Positions 12,385 to 23,099 of a DNA stretch of 64,000 nucleotides are shown here, piece by piece. Position 1 is the stretch's first letter. Every line of letters starts with the position of its first letter. The notes beneath the pieces were generated by a model. That model saw only the letters and a list, made by a program, of their open reading frames with translations, was not told where the DNA came from and made no database searches. This stretch comes from Telmatactis stephensoni (Eukaryota > Cnidaria > Anthozoa > Actiniaria > Isophelliidae), in the NCBI GenBank assembly GCA_029948255.1, contig JALIZF010001939.1:3187501-3251500 (forward strand), written 5' to 3'. Position numbers and translations under genes: made by a program.

Positions 12385-13785
12385 AGCATGTATACAATTT
12401 GTCTGCGCATGTCTGTGTTTTGGGCTTGAAATTCATTTGCATATCTAATGCAAGAAATTTTATGTTGACGCGGAACATTTGGCTGGCTATCTCGTTCTTC
12501 AAAATTATGTTCAACTACCGAAATACTGAGACAACTAAAACATGAGCAATCTACCTACCGCTAGTGCGCTGTGGATAATTATCCAAACTGAAGGCACTCC
12601 AGATGGGAAAATATCACGCGTCAAAGTCAGTAGAAAGTTGTGAGAAGGACCAGAACACCGCACTTTCGAGTTATAATGTTGGCGTTGAATTCATGTATAA
12701 GGTAAATTTAGTAATGGATGTCATTACCAACATGGTACTGTGTGAATTGGATCCAATAAGAGTACTCTGCACTTCATTGATTGTTGAATAATTGGCCATG
12801 TTTACTGGAATCTCGTACTTTTTCGCGCAAAATTCTTGCAATTTTTTTACATCTGTGACAGCGCCCCCCAGCAAAATTATTTAAGAATACGCTTTTTCCA
12901 TGCTTCGTTCTTGTAAAACAGAGCTTCCTTGGTGGAAACTCCTGGTCCCTCCATGTGATCTTAAGCAAAGTTTACATCCGGGTTCAAGCCTTGTTAAAAT
13001 TGACCTAAATTCGGTAGCCTATATTTTATAATCTGCAACATTTATCTAGAAGTTAATGACCTATTTTTGTACATTGTGAGGCATACAGTTTGTGCCGTAT
13101 GAAGCAGCGTTTTATACTTTATAAAAGAACAATAAATTCATCGCTGAAATTTGCATACAAACAACGTGCTTGGAAACACGTTCACAAAAATGCTTTAGAT
13201 CACATGTAGGGACCACGAGTTTGGACTAAAAAAGCTCAGTTTTGCAAGAAAGAAACGTGGAAAAGGCGAATTACTAAATAAATTTGCTGGGGGGCGCAGT
13301 CTAAGATGTAAAATTTTGAAAGTGAATTGCAAGAATTTTGAGCGAAAAAGTACGACATTCCAGTAAACATGGCTAATTATTCAACGATCGATGGAGTCTA
13401 AAATACCCTTATCGGGTCTAATGTACACAGTAAATTGTTGTTAATGGCTTCCAAGTTTTAACGTACCTTACATATAAATTTAGTGCTCACAATATTACTC
13501 GAAAGTGCGGAGTTTTGGTTCTTCTCACAACTTTCTACTGACTTTGACGCGCGATATTTTCCCATCTGGAGTGCCTTCAGTTTGGATAATTATCCACAGC
13601 GCACTAGCGGTAGGTAGACTGCTCATGTTTTAGTTGTCTCAGTATTTCGGTAGTTGAACATAATTTTGAAGAACGAGATAGCCAGCCAAATATTCCGTGT
13701 CAACATAAAATTTCTTGCATTCGATATGCAAATGAATTTCAAGCCCAAAACACAGACATGCGCAGACAAATTGTATACATGCTCT
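12385..13785. mobile_element. Large inverted repeat, arms about 570 bp
   Basis: The left arm is about 12385-12955 and the right arm about 13205-13785, with a spacer of about 250 bp. Matching landmarks include GCTAGTGCGCTGTGG inverted against TCCACAGCGCACTAGC and AGCATGTATACAATTTGTCTG against its complement. Identity appears high with scattered substitutions and indels. It lies 0.4 kb upstream of the SLC17 start codon. No transposase frame is visible. Confidence 0.88.
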
Positions 13786-14333
13786 CAGGGTTATTACAAA
13801 TCCTGCATTCTGATTGGCTCCCTAACCTTGGGCTATTGGCGATAGCCCGAGTTGAGAGGAAGCGCGAGTAATAATATCAATAAAACATTTTTCTCTCTTT
13901 GTTTTGTTTAGTCTCATTCACCTTTGGCCCAATATGTTGGTGAATACTAAAACAATTAGACCTCTCGGCCTCATGGACTACGAGTTTGAATAGCCCATTC
14001 GGCCTACGGCCTCATGGGCTATTGACTCGTAGTCCATTCGGCCTCGAGGTCTAATTGTTAAATAGCCTTTCACGTATAAACACCAGTTATTGGATAGATT
14101 TTTATTCTTCTCATTCTTATGTCTTGTACCCTCTAGAGTATCCTGGAGTCTAGAAGGGGACCAGAGCTGTTTTCTATCTCTTAAATCTGACACTGAAGAA
14201 ATCACGAGGATTCCCTGACGAGACATTCTCGATTTTCTGTCAGATTTAAAAGCTCCAGTGCGAGATAGAAAACATCCCCAGGTCTCCTAATACTAGTGCG
14301 ATGTAGCAATTTTTCGTATGGCTGGGAAAATGA

Positions 14334-14465
14334 TAGCCTCCTCCGCAGGCAACTGTTCGCCGCTTTTTCGCTGGGCCTCCTGTGTTAAAGACACGTAGTG
14401 GCCTGGACACCAGGCGAGAAAAGGCGACAGTAGGAAGCCCAAAAGGTTGCCTGCGGAGGAGGCTA
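14334..14465. mobile_element. Mutator-type palindromic MITE with 9-bp target duplication
   Basis: The ends are TAGCCTCCTCCGCAGGCAAC and its inverted partner. GGAAAATGA is duplicated exactly at 14325-14333 and 14466-14474. The interior contains GGGCCTCCTGTG and, inverted, AGGAAGCCCA. Confidence 0.88.
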
Positions 14466-14797
14466 GGAAAATGATACAGTAACGGAACAGCACGGTACGT
14501 CGGTTTTACTCCTTTAGTTCCCGTTTAATGCATTTTCGTAAAATTACAAATAGTGCTACTCACTTGACGAGAGTTTCTAACAAGTTATGATCTATTTGCT
14601 TAAAACCATCTTGTAAAAGGCCGCACTGGACAGTTTACTAGTGTTGATTATTAACATGTAAAAATAATCATTACATTAAAGAAATCATATAAAATCCCAA
14701 TCTAACTTGATTACATGCACTTTATCCGTTTATCAAGCTTGCAAACTAACTTATACAAATAAAGTGATCAAAAAACACATTAGTTCTTGTGCGCCAG

Positions 14798-15049
14798 TCA
14801 AAATATTGGAATCAGACCAGCAACGACACAAGCAGACATACATGTTCCTTGTGCTTCATTGCATGCTAGGATAGCAGCGGGAACGGCAGATCCTCCGGTA
14901 CTAACACCAGCAACGCCACCTGCGGCACCGACACAGGCAACCCAAACTGTATTACATCCGCTCTGGCAGATCCCATAGGCCGCTATTCCACCGTTGCTTG
15001 CTTGTACCAGTACCATCATCGTTACAAGAGTTAGCAGAAACTTCCCCAT
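14798..15049 (-). CDS. Small secreted six-cysteine protein, copy A
   Basis: An 83-aa frame starting MGKFLLTLVTMMVLVQASNG, a clear signal peptide. The mature part is rich in Gly, Ala and Val with six cysteines in a mirror-symmetric pattern, C-x3-C-x6-C-x23-C-x6-C-x3-C (GICQSGC ... GTCMSAC). A splice acceptor (TTTTTAG) directly precedes the ATG, so a 5' UTR exon probably lies upstream. Copy C at 20680-20934 is a close paralogue with the same acceptor position. The pattern recalls small cysteine-rich proteins of unknown function in algae, fungi and invertebrates (Zys3-like, from memory). I assign no function; two disulphide-stapled helices would fit. Confidence 0.75.
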   Translation of the reverse strand: MGKFLLTLVTMMVLVQASNGGIAAYGICQSGCNTVWVACVGAAGGVAGVSTGGSAVPAAILACNEAQGTCMSACVVAGLIPIF

Positions 15050-15235
15050 TGTCCTAAAAATGTTTTTAAAAAGAAATTACGTTTTGCTTCATATTTTGTC
15101 GTATCGCTTTGTGGTCATCTTAAAGATGACGTATTTCATTGATTTGTTAGAAAAAGATGCAGGCGATGGCAGGAGCCTGGCGATGGCTGGCGATTTAACA
15201 CTTACAGTGAATCTGACAACTAAATTTGTCATCAG

Positions 15236-15462
15236 TAGAGTGATTTAGCAAACACGACGCAGGACGTTAGATGACGAATTTATCACATTCGTTCGTTGTG
15301 TGACAAGCGTGACAACGTCGCGACGCCACGTTCAGGACGCCATTTCACTTGTTTTCACGTCATCGTCTTGACGTCGGTGACGTCAACAGTCATTTCGAAC
15401 AAAATTCGTCAGCGTACGCGGCGTCCTCTTTAACGTCGCGTCGTGTTTGCTAAATCACTCTA
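15236..15462. mobile_element. MITE with TA target duplication, TIR AGAGTGATTTAGCAAAC, copy 1
   Basis: The termini GAGTGATTTAGCAAACACGA and the inverted right end (TCGTGTTTGCTAAATCACTC) are flanked by TA, as for Tc1/mariner-type insertions. The interior shares GACGTCGCGACGCCACGTTC with a second copy near 42010-42270. Confidence 0.85.
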
Positions 15463-15469
15463 TTGAATC

Positions 15470-16490
15470 ACGCGCGAGCAGATTTCGTATGATTGTGACA
15501 ACGGTACGGTCACAGCAGAGCACAGTTACGACTAGAGTTTACATCACGGCACACTACGTTGGGAAGACATGCCGGGCATGCCAGCTAAACATGTAAATGT
15601 GCTTTCATTGTATGTTGGGTAGACATGCCGGGCATGTCCTTGTCATATTTCGTACCCATTCTCCCTCGGATAATTCACGTTTATATGAGGCTTCAAAATA
15701 ACGCACAACGGGCATGAAAATGTTGCGCGCATGCGCTTTAACAGTCGATGTGCCTTTCTTGCGTTAGCGGGTTTTTCATTTAATAGACATGACGAAGAAA
15801 CAGAAATGCTAATAAAGCACAAATTCGAGAAATATGACCACAATTTTTGGACAATTTTTAAAAAAATTGGACAGTTGACGAAAATTAAAGAAAAATCCAT
15901 TTGTTGACAATATTTGATTTAGAGGCAGCTAGCTATATAATTAGAACAATTATACCGGATTTGTGGTGGTTATCTATTGAACGGCAGATGGCATGAAACT
16001 GTAAGGCACAAATCTTTTGCCAACTCGGCGCGACACTGGAAAACTAAACCGACTGAATAGTTCTCAATTTGCGACAGAATTAGTCTATTGTTCTTGCGTG
16101 TTCGTGCATCGGCTGTATGGTGTCTAACAGGACGGGATGACTCAAAAGGACCTCAATATATACCTTTAATATTCAACATTTTCAAGTCCCAGATACTCTT
16201 CTTTTAATATTTTATGAGATCACACAACCACTCGCATCGACTTGAAAACACTCAAACTTACTGAAATGCCTGCGTAACTAGCTGGCTCTGAAACTTTCAT
16301 TTTATCTCGAATTTATAAAGTACAGAGAGTATATAAACTACACGATGTCGAACAAAACTTTTGATAAAAATAAACGTAAAACTGGTTCGTTTCCTTTCTC
16401 CATACAAAGTCTGCGGAAAGTTGTTTTTCTCGCTCTGAAATCCGAACTCCTTCGGTTTTTACCTTGAACAATTAATTCAAAAGAAAACCA
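15470..16490. other. No gene recognised
   Basis: AT-rich sequence with short frames only. A short imperfect direct repeat around AGACATGCCGGGCATG occurs at 15566 and 15623. I see no exon with convincing borders; part may belong to the upstream region of the copy A gene. Confidence 0.5.
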
Positions 16491-16492
16491 AA

Positions 16493-16840
16493 CTCAAGGG
16501 CGGATCCAAGATTTTTCAAAGGTGGAGGTCAAGTGACGTTTACAAACAGGGAACCCAAACGAAAAGGTCTTTTAAGACCTTAAAAGCCATTGAAACTCGC
16601 TGAAAATATGACATTGATTGCTTAGACTAGTGATTTTTTAACACTTTTTATTAGAAACAAAAATATTATATTTACAACTGAATGGGTAGAGGGTTGGCAT
16701 TGCTTAGTGATATTTCAATGAATGTTAAAAGTGAGTCTTTTCACAGAAAAAATTACTGCTGTCGCAAATTCATGACATATTCATTGATAAACACAGGGGG
16801 GTCCTGACCCCCGCGACCCTCCCCCTGGATCCGCCCTTGA
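16493..16840. mobile_element. MITE with TCAAGGGCGGATCCA terminal repeats
   Basis: TCAAGGGCGGATCCAAG at the left and TGGATCCGCCCTTGA at the right, about 350 bp apart, resemble hAT-type non-autonomous elements. No exact 8-bp target duplication is visible. Confidence 0.7.
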
Positions 16841-17039
16841 AACTTACAATTTCCCCTTTTATGGGTCTCTAGCTGATTTTCGTCAAATGGAAGTTCAAAG
16901 AACAGATGCCATGGATTTCAAACAAAGCATAAATCCTTGAAATTAAGTTGCGCTCTCGTTTGACCACAAATACGATCAATAACACAGTCTAGTATCGGTG
17001 ATAATCTACACTACCTTCGACAATCAATCGGGGTTTTTT

Positions 17040-17220
17040 TTCTTTTGAAGGTACTTGATATACAAGAAATAAGCGGTTCTCTTTTCCTTCGAGAAGAAAC
17101 CCAGTTTCTAGCCTCTTCTTGGAATAATGACCATATAAGGACAATTAGTAGAGATCGGGTCTTCCCCGAAAACTTATGAAATGACGTAATTTTCCTAATA
17201 TGTACATCACGTGACTATAA
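17040..17220 (-). promoter_or_regulatory. Repeated upstream module of the six-cysteine locus, unit A
   Basis: Contains CGAAAACTTATGAAATGACG with an ATF/CRE-like TGACGTAA at 17182 and an E-box TCACGTGAC at 17207. Related modules occur at 19140-19310 and 22440-22605. Each lies 1.4-2.1 kb upstream (minus-strand sense) of one six-cysteine gene copy. A promoter role is inferred from this placement only. Confidence 0.4.
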
Positions 17221-17499
17221 CATTGTTTTCGTCGCCGGCTAAGGATAAAGAAAGCCATAGAAACGGATTAGCCGCAATATAATACATTCATCTTCTTCTC
17301 CTTCCAAATTGCCCCACCTCTTTCTATAAAGAAAATGCTTCATTCGCGCTTAAAAAAAATTATGTTTAACAATTAAACCCTCCAAGAATACGTAAAAGTT
17401 TTTTCGCGCCTGGCTTTCATTCAAAAATTACAGCTCTGACACGGCCATGACACAATTCTTTTCGCACTCATATTATAATTATTAAAACTGCTCTAAATC

Positions 17500-17925
17500 G
17501 TTCATTGTTCTCACTCTTTTGGTCAAGTCCTATCTCCCTTCTGCCCCTTGGCACTGTAGTGTATTAATTCTACAATAGCTTTTGTATGCATAATTGACAC
17601 ACCTGATTCTCACTCTTTAGAATAAGCAAACGCAGGTCAACGTTAAAAATTGTGTTTAACGCATTTTTTGAAGTTACAAATCTGGTTCACACTAGAGGAT
17701 TACATATAGTTCAGCTAATGTCAAAATTGGTGAGTTTATAAAGCAAATTGTTTTTATAAAGAAATGGTGCCACCAAAAGTAGTTGTTACTCATTACAGAA
17801 TTATTATACTGGTAATTTAACTTGTCTACAATAATAATCAACTCATGCAAAAAATGACGACCATCGTCCCAGGAACCAGTCAAGGTGTCGGAGAGAGACC
17901 CGCAGCAACACACGCCGCCATGCAG
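17500..17925 (-). pseudogene. Truncated six-cysteine gene, copy B
   Basis: The segment 17500-17925 is a near copy of 20130-20727, covering the 3' flank and 3' end of copy C (shared landmarks: GGTTCACACTAGAGGATTAC and CCAAAAGTAGTTGTTACTCA). Only the last 14 or so codons survive (CMAACVAAGLSPTP then stop). Homology stops at about 17925, where GC-rich unrelated sequence begins. The signal peptide and first cysteines are absent, so it cannot make the protein. Confidence 0.8.
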
Positions 17926-18264
17926 AAAGGGGAGCCATGGTGAAAGGGGAGGGGGAGGGGGAGGGAAAGGATCTCCCCCTCCCCTTTCGCCCTGGGTCCC
18001 CGAGGATGGCGTTTTGCGCATTTCGTCATTACGCCACGAAAAATGCGCTTTATGATAAGTTACATTTAATAAATGATTATTATTATTATGTTTTATTTTG
18101 TTTCAACTTGATATCAAAGAATCGTTTAAAATATTTTTAGTCTCTAATTTTCGAATGACTCGTTATTCCGATTTGAGACGTAAATACCACAAAATATTGA
18201 AGACTCAAAATGAAAGAATTCGAAAATGCTAGCTTAGGGAAACGCGACACTGTACCATATATAC

Positions 18265-18365
18265 TAGCCTCCTGCGCAGACGTTTTTAGTCTCGATCCAG
18301 ACGTTTTTAGTCTCGATCCAGTAAATTTACTGGATCGAGACTAAAAACGTCTGCGCAGGAGGCTA
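18265..18365. mobile_element. 101-bp near-perfect palindromic MITE with 9-bp target duplication
   Basis: TAGCCTCCTGCGCAGACGTT at the left is matched by its reverse complement at the right, and CATATATAC flanks it exactly (18256-18264, 18366-18374). The left arm contains a direct duplication of CAGACGTTTTTAGTCTCGAT. Same TIR start and TSD length as the 14334 element. Confidence 0.9.
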
Positions 18366-18552
18366 CATATATACCTGTAAAACAGCAAAATCTATTCATC
18401 GATTCTATTGTCCTGTATTGTGTATTGTTTCAGTCACTGTCAGAGCGACAGGATATCAAAGCAATTCACGATGGCAGATTTGCTTCGGATCTGAGCCAAT
18501 AACTAAATTGAAATACTTTTTACTGCCGGCTTTGCTCTTTTGCCCATCGTTG

Positions 18553-18690
18553 CACAAAGGATGGATAGCGCTATCCGTTGGATAAATCAGTGGATAAATT
18601 GATTGGAACACGCGATCATTTAACCACTGGATAACTGGGATAAGGATTTATCGATCCGACGAATAGCGCTGTATCCACCTTTTGTGCATC
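18553..18690. mobile_element. MITE with GGATAGCGCTATCC ends
   Basis: TGCACAAAGGATGGATAGCG near 18553 pairs with an imperfect inverse ending CCACCTTTTGTGCA. Similar GGATAGCGCTATCC repeats are, from memory, abundant in anthozoan genomes. Confidence 0.65.
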
Positions 18691-18989
18691 AACACAACAT
18701 AACATAACCTGTCATAACATAACCAAGTGAAAGAAATTGAACCTCTTCCTGGTTATATCGATATTAATGATACATCTATTAACCTTCTATCAAACATATG
18801 AATAGATTTGCTAGCTGTAGACGACCGAGCTGAGATAAGCGTCGCTACAGCAAACTCGACAAAAGACAACCAAACCCAAAACCCTACTTACGTTGTCCGG
18901 CAACATGTAAATACAAGTACATACACAGTACATATATCATTGGACTCGAATCAGAAACTCAGTTTCTGCTCGAATATACAGAGTATGCC

Positions 18990-19310
18990 TACATAATGAT
19001 AAGTTACATAATGTCTTCGATGGACAAAAGATACAGAAGTCAACAATAAAAAAGAAATTCGTATTCTTTTGCCGTCAGTAATCTCGGATGTATTTTAAAT
19101 ACCTCTGTTAATAACTAAATTCTGTTATACTATTGTCTAATATACTTACCTTTCGTTCAGTGAAATCAGACGTGGTTTTCTGTAGTAATATTGTCCTTAA
19201 AACAACAAATAATCGCCTTTCTCTTACTAGCTCTTCTTGGAATATCGATTAACACGCAGTCAGTCCAGTTCCTCAAAAACTTATGAAATGACGTACTCAT
19301 ATCAAGAAAT
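18990..19310 (-). promoter_or_regulatory. Repeated upstream module of the six-cysteine locus, unit B
   Basis: Shares TAATGTCTTCGA...ACAAAAGATA and CAAAAACTTATGAAATGACG with unit C (22300-22605), and the latter part with unit A. It would be the upstream region of the truncated copy B. The E-box present in units A and C is not seen here. Confidence 0.4.
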
Positions 19311-19322
19311 GTGTTGCGATTT

Positions 19323-19890
19323 CGGGCTTCCTGTGGTAAACAAACCGCAGGTCCCTGTTTCTACACTTTTCCAGTCCTTTTTCGGCCAAAATCAAGATGG
19401 CTGACTTGCTTAGCATGTTTTCACTCGAATGGCTGTAAATTTGGATGGAATTTTTGAAGAAAATCGCTTTTTTCGCGATGAAAATTTATTCCAACTTTTA
19501 AATATGGTAAGTACAAATTTCTTTATATGGAAGAAGGAGCTCGCGTGAGCTCAAGCGAAAACAGATTATTTTTATAAGGAATTTCTTGATATCACGTGGC
19601 AGTAAACAGCAAGTGATAACATGACGAGTACGCGCGAGCCGCTGGACGGAAGTGGCCCCAATTACGGTTTTAACCTGGCTTAGGGCTACCTCTCTCGTAA
19701 ATAGTCGGAGTGATAGTCTCCCCAAAGTTTTTCGGAGCGTTACAGTCGAGTGCAGAAGTATGGACAGCTAGAAATTATCTTTTCAAAATTATCCATTTGT
19801 CCAAGACAACAGAAGTTGGAGACATGCGCAGATGTTATCACTTGCTGGCTGTGACAGTAAAGTTTATTTCCTCACGTACATGAAGATAAA
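19323..19890. other. No gene recognised; GGGCTTCCTGTGG motif at 19323
   Basis: Holds one exact GGGCTTCCTGTGG followed by a short inverse (AAACCGCAGG). Frames of 60-75 codons exist on both strands but lack family resemblance or splice context. Confidence 0.5.
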
Positions 19891-19904
19891 GAAACCCACA
19901 GTTG

Positions 19905-20030
19905 TTGTGGGATTCTTGTGCTACATTAGCCACAGCAATACCAAAAAAAAAACACACACATTCCTGTGCTACATTAGCCACAGGAATACCAAACTTCAGA
20001 AATCACGAAGGAAATGGTTGTCTTTATTGA
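19905..20030. repeat. ATTCCTGTG...CACAGGAAT hairpin repeat, copy 1 (tandem)
   Basis: ATTCTTGTGCTACATTAGCC and ATTCCTGTGCTACATTAGCC each end in CACAG(G/C)AATACC, forming two short stem-loops. The downstream AAACTTCAGAAATCA...GAAGGAAATGGTTGTCT is shared with 24109-24178. Confidence 0.7.
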
Positions 20031-20679
20031 TGTCTGTGTGATGTTCTTGGCGACTAAGGCTATTTTTAGTAACTTCGCCATCGCGCGCGCAAGACTCTTA
20101 AACAAACGCTCCCGACCGCGCGCAATTCATTGTTCTCACTCTTTTGGTCAAGTCCTATCCCCCTTCAGCCCCTTGGCACCGTAGTGTATTCTACAATAGC
20201 TTTTGTGTGTATAATTGACACACCTGATTCTCACTCTTTGGTCAGTTCCCTTTCCCTCCTCCCTTCCCCCCCTCCTTCCCCCCCCCCCCCCCCCGGCACC
20301 GTAGTGTATGACTGTGAAATCGAATGTTTTACAGAGTATCACGGAACTAACAGGGTCCGTTTCACACTCATACGAAAACTGCTTTATCCAGGAAAGAGAA
20401 TAAGCAAACGCATGTCAACGTTAAAAATCTTGTTTAATTTAACGCATTTTTGTGAAGTTACAAATGTGATAGAAAATCCGGTTCACACTAGAGGATTACA
20501 TATAATTCAGTTAATGTCAAAATTGGTGAGTTTATAAAAACAAATTGTTTATAAAAAGAAATGCTGTCACCAAAAGTAGTTGTTACTCATTACAGAATTA
20601 TTATACTGGTAATTTAACTTGTCTACAAGTTAAATAATCAACTCATGCAAAAAATGACGACCATCGTCCTAGAAGCCAG

Positions 20680-20934
20680 TCAAGGTGTCGGAGAGAGACC
20701 CGCAGCAACACACGCCGCCATGCAGACTCCTTGGGCAGCATTGCATGCTAGGATGGCAGCAGGAACAGCAGCTCCTCCAGTACTAACACCAGCAGTACCG
20801 CCTGCAGCAGCGACACAGGCAACCCACACTGCATTACACCCAGACTGACAGATTCCATAAGCCAACAGCCCACCACTGCTGGTTTGTAGCAAAATCATCA
20901 TGGTTATTGCAAACGCAAAAGGTTTAGTGGCCAT
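20680..20934 (-). CDS. Small secreted six-cysteine protein, copy C
   Basis: An 84-aa frame from the ATG at 20934 (MATKPFAFAITMMILLQTSS signal peptide). The mature part has the same cysteine pattern as copy A: GICQSGC, then a Gly/Ala/Val middle (STGGAAVPAAILAC), then GVCMAAC. The frame is open further upstream, but a splice acceptor (TTTGTAG) just before this ATG, matching copy A, makes it the likely start. The two intact copies agree over most of the mature region and differ in signal peptide and tail (LIPIF versus LSPTP). Function unknown; extracellular. Confidence 0.75.
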   Translation of the reverse strand: MATKPFAFAITMMILLQTSSGGLLAYGICQSGCNAVWVACVAAAGGTAGVSTGGAAVPAAILACNAAQGVCMAACVAAGLSPTP

Positions 20935-21019
20935 TCTCCTACAAACGAGAAAGAATGAAAGTTTACTAATTAATTTGTAATAGGTGGAAAATTTGGGAGG
21001 AATTCTTCTATAACTGTGG

Positions 21020-21350
21020 AGGACTAGTAGACACAATCAGTTTTGGGTCGATGTTCTGTCTTTATTGTTGGTAGAGCACTTGGACTGTTGGACTTACAAA
21101 ACCAGTAGAACTAGAATGGATTTTCCCTGAGACAGCACGGCTTTTAGTAGGCGTTCCTTACTCGGCTCGTTATCTGTACTCGAGGTCCACCCAATCTAGT
21201 TCACTGTGTTACTGTAGTCTTGATCTACTGCGTGCGTTGTCTTGTTATCGGACACCTCAGTTTCTAGAGATGTGATTGTACCTGAATCAGCCGCATATAG
21301 CACTCCAAGTACTACAAAATACCTACCATGAGGCTTATTCGGCCAAACAA
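21020..21350 (-). mobile_element. Possible solo LTR
   Basis: Minus-strand sequence has AATAAAGACAGAACATCG followed about 40 bp later by TGTCTACTAGTCCTCCACA, arranged like the R-U5 end of an LTR. No target duplication, primer-binding site or internal region is seen. It could equally be a 5' UTR region of copy C. Confidence 0.25.
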
Positions 21351-22300
21351 ATCACGTGACCATTACAATTCTTCACTTTTGGAACGGTTTTTGATAAAGA
21401 TAGCAATATATGGCTACTTAAGAAAATATGAATAAAACTTTCTTAGTTTACAAGGAAGGACACGTTAGTAACTCGGAACACAACGCTATTTCTTTCTAAC
21501 TACGTATGAATCGGGTCGCTACATGTCCAACCTTGAACTTGACGAAAGACTTAACATTGATCTTGAAAATCTACCCTGTGCTTTACATGTCTAAGCGCGA
21601 CGCCGTGCTAATCTATTTTCCTTTTTAAATTTCAATTTCGACTTTAATTTCAATTTCCGATTTTCAATGTCATTTTCTATTTAGACACGTACCATCCAGG
21701 AGCTATAAATATTACAAACAATCAAAAAATAAAAGTAAATTACTGGATCACATGAAAATCTAAAAAAAACAGCTTTCTTAAGAATACTCTGAAATTGCTA
21801 AAGTACTTCTGAACATTTGGGGATTTGGGGGAAGACTGTTCCAGATCTTGTTGGCAGTATAACTAAAGGACTTCAGTTTCTTGTAGATTGATATATATAT
21901 ACGTCGTTATCTAAGACATGGATAATTGGACGGTACGTACAATATCTGTTTTTCTGCAACCTAGCACAGATCTAAGGAGTGTAGTAATTAGTGCATGTAG
22001 CATAAACTATCACTTTCAGAACTTTTCCCCTATAAAGCCTATAGCAGCAATAAATTATGTTAGTTGAACTTCACCCACCTCGATTAGGCACATATATGCG
22101 GGTGAAGTAACTTTGTATGTTTCATATGAAGTGTGAATAAACGAATTGTTGTTGTTGTTGCAGCAGCAAAGTATTCTAGGTGTAGGAAAATAATTGCCTT
22201 GTATAACATTCATCCTATCAATAGGTAAAAATCACCTAATTCGTCTGAGAGCTGAAGCCTTACTTACACGATACATATGTTATTTGAATCAAATATATAT
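21350..22300. other. No gene; possible LINE/SINE tail at 22130-22160
   Basis: AT-rich. GTGAATAAACGAATTGTTGTTGTTGTTG at about 22133 is the sort of short tandem tail found at the 3' end of non-LTR elements. No intact frame precedes it. Confidence 0.4.
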
Positions 22301-22605
22301 ATATGTATATACAGAATGTCTTCGAGAAACAAAAGATATGAATACAATAAAATAGAAACTCGTCATACTTCCGCCATTAGTACAAAACTCAGTTCGGACG
22401 TTATCTTTTTTCTATGACCGAATTCCCGTTATGTATTCTACAATACCTTTCTTTCAGAGAAACCAAACTTGGTTTACCTGGTCTTGAAAACAACAAATAA
22501 ATGGCTTTCTTGCTTTTCCTTTAAACGAGTCGTAACAAGCAAGCCCTTTCCTGAAAACTAATCATATGACGTAATTTCCCTGAATTCAAAATCACGTGAC
22601 AGCAA
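22300..22605 (-). promoter_or_regulatory. Repeated upstream module of the six-cysteine locus, unit C
   Basis: Shares blocks with 18990-19310 (GAATGTCTTCGAGAAACAAA, AACAACAAATAA) and with 17040-17220 (TGACGTAATTT at 22567 and TCACGTGAC at 22592). It lies 1.6 kb upstream of copy C in the minus-strand sense. Confidence 0.4.
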
Positions 22606-22633
22606 GAGACCATAATACCATTATGGTCTCTTG
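22603..22633. repeat. Perfect 14-bp stem hairpin
   Basis: CAAGAGACCATAAT, a 3-base ACC loop, then the exact complement. It abuts the E-box of unit C. Confidence 0.8.
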
Positions 22634-23099
22634 GTGATAGTTAAGGTTATTTCCATACATATGTTATGAGAGAAAATAACTAATAGTTTGACATATTAAA
22701 TAATTTAATGAATTTACTAAAACGTTAACTCTAAATTTAGGACTCTAATAGATTGGTAAACTGTTGTATTTGCTAAGAACTTGCGTTCGTTAAAACATGT
22801 TATATATTTGTCGTAGTGATAGACATTTTATCACAAAATGCATTAGGCTTTCAGCTATAGATTAAGTATCTCGTATAAGATTTCTCTGTTTACGTAACCT
22901 AGGTAAGCCACGCCTATTTGTGTACAGTGTTACGAGGGACTGCTAGGTCCAAACGTGTAGGTTCTATACAAGAGCTGGCGATGAACCTTTAACTCTAAGA
23001 CGAAACAGTTCCTTCGCTGTAGGCTTTGTTTTATTATACTTTAAGGACTTGTACACATGTCTAGCTCTAGGTCTAAAAGGGAAGTCTATCTATTTGAGT

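Noticed and set aside
17937..18140. 67-codon plus-strand frame after the copy B fragment
   Set aside because: GC-rich low-complexity start, no family resemblance and no splice context.
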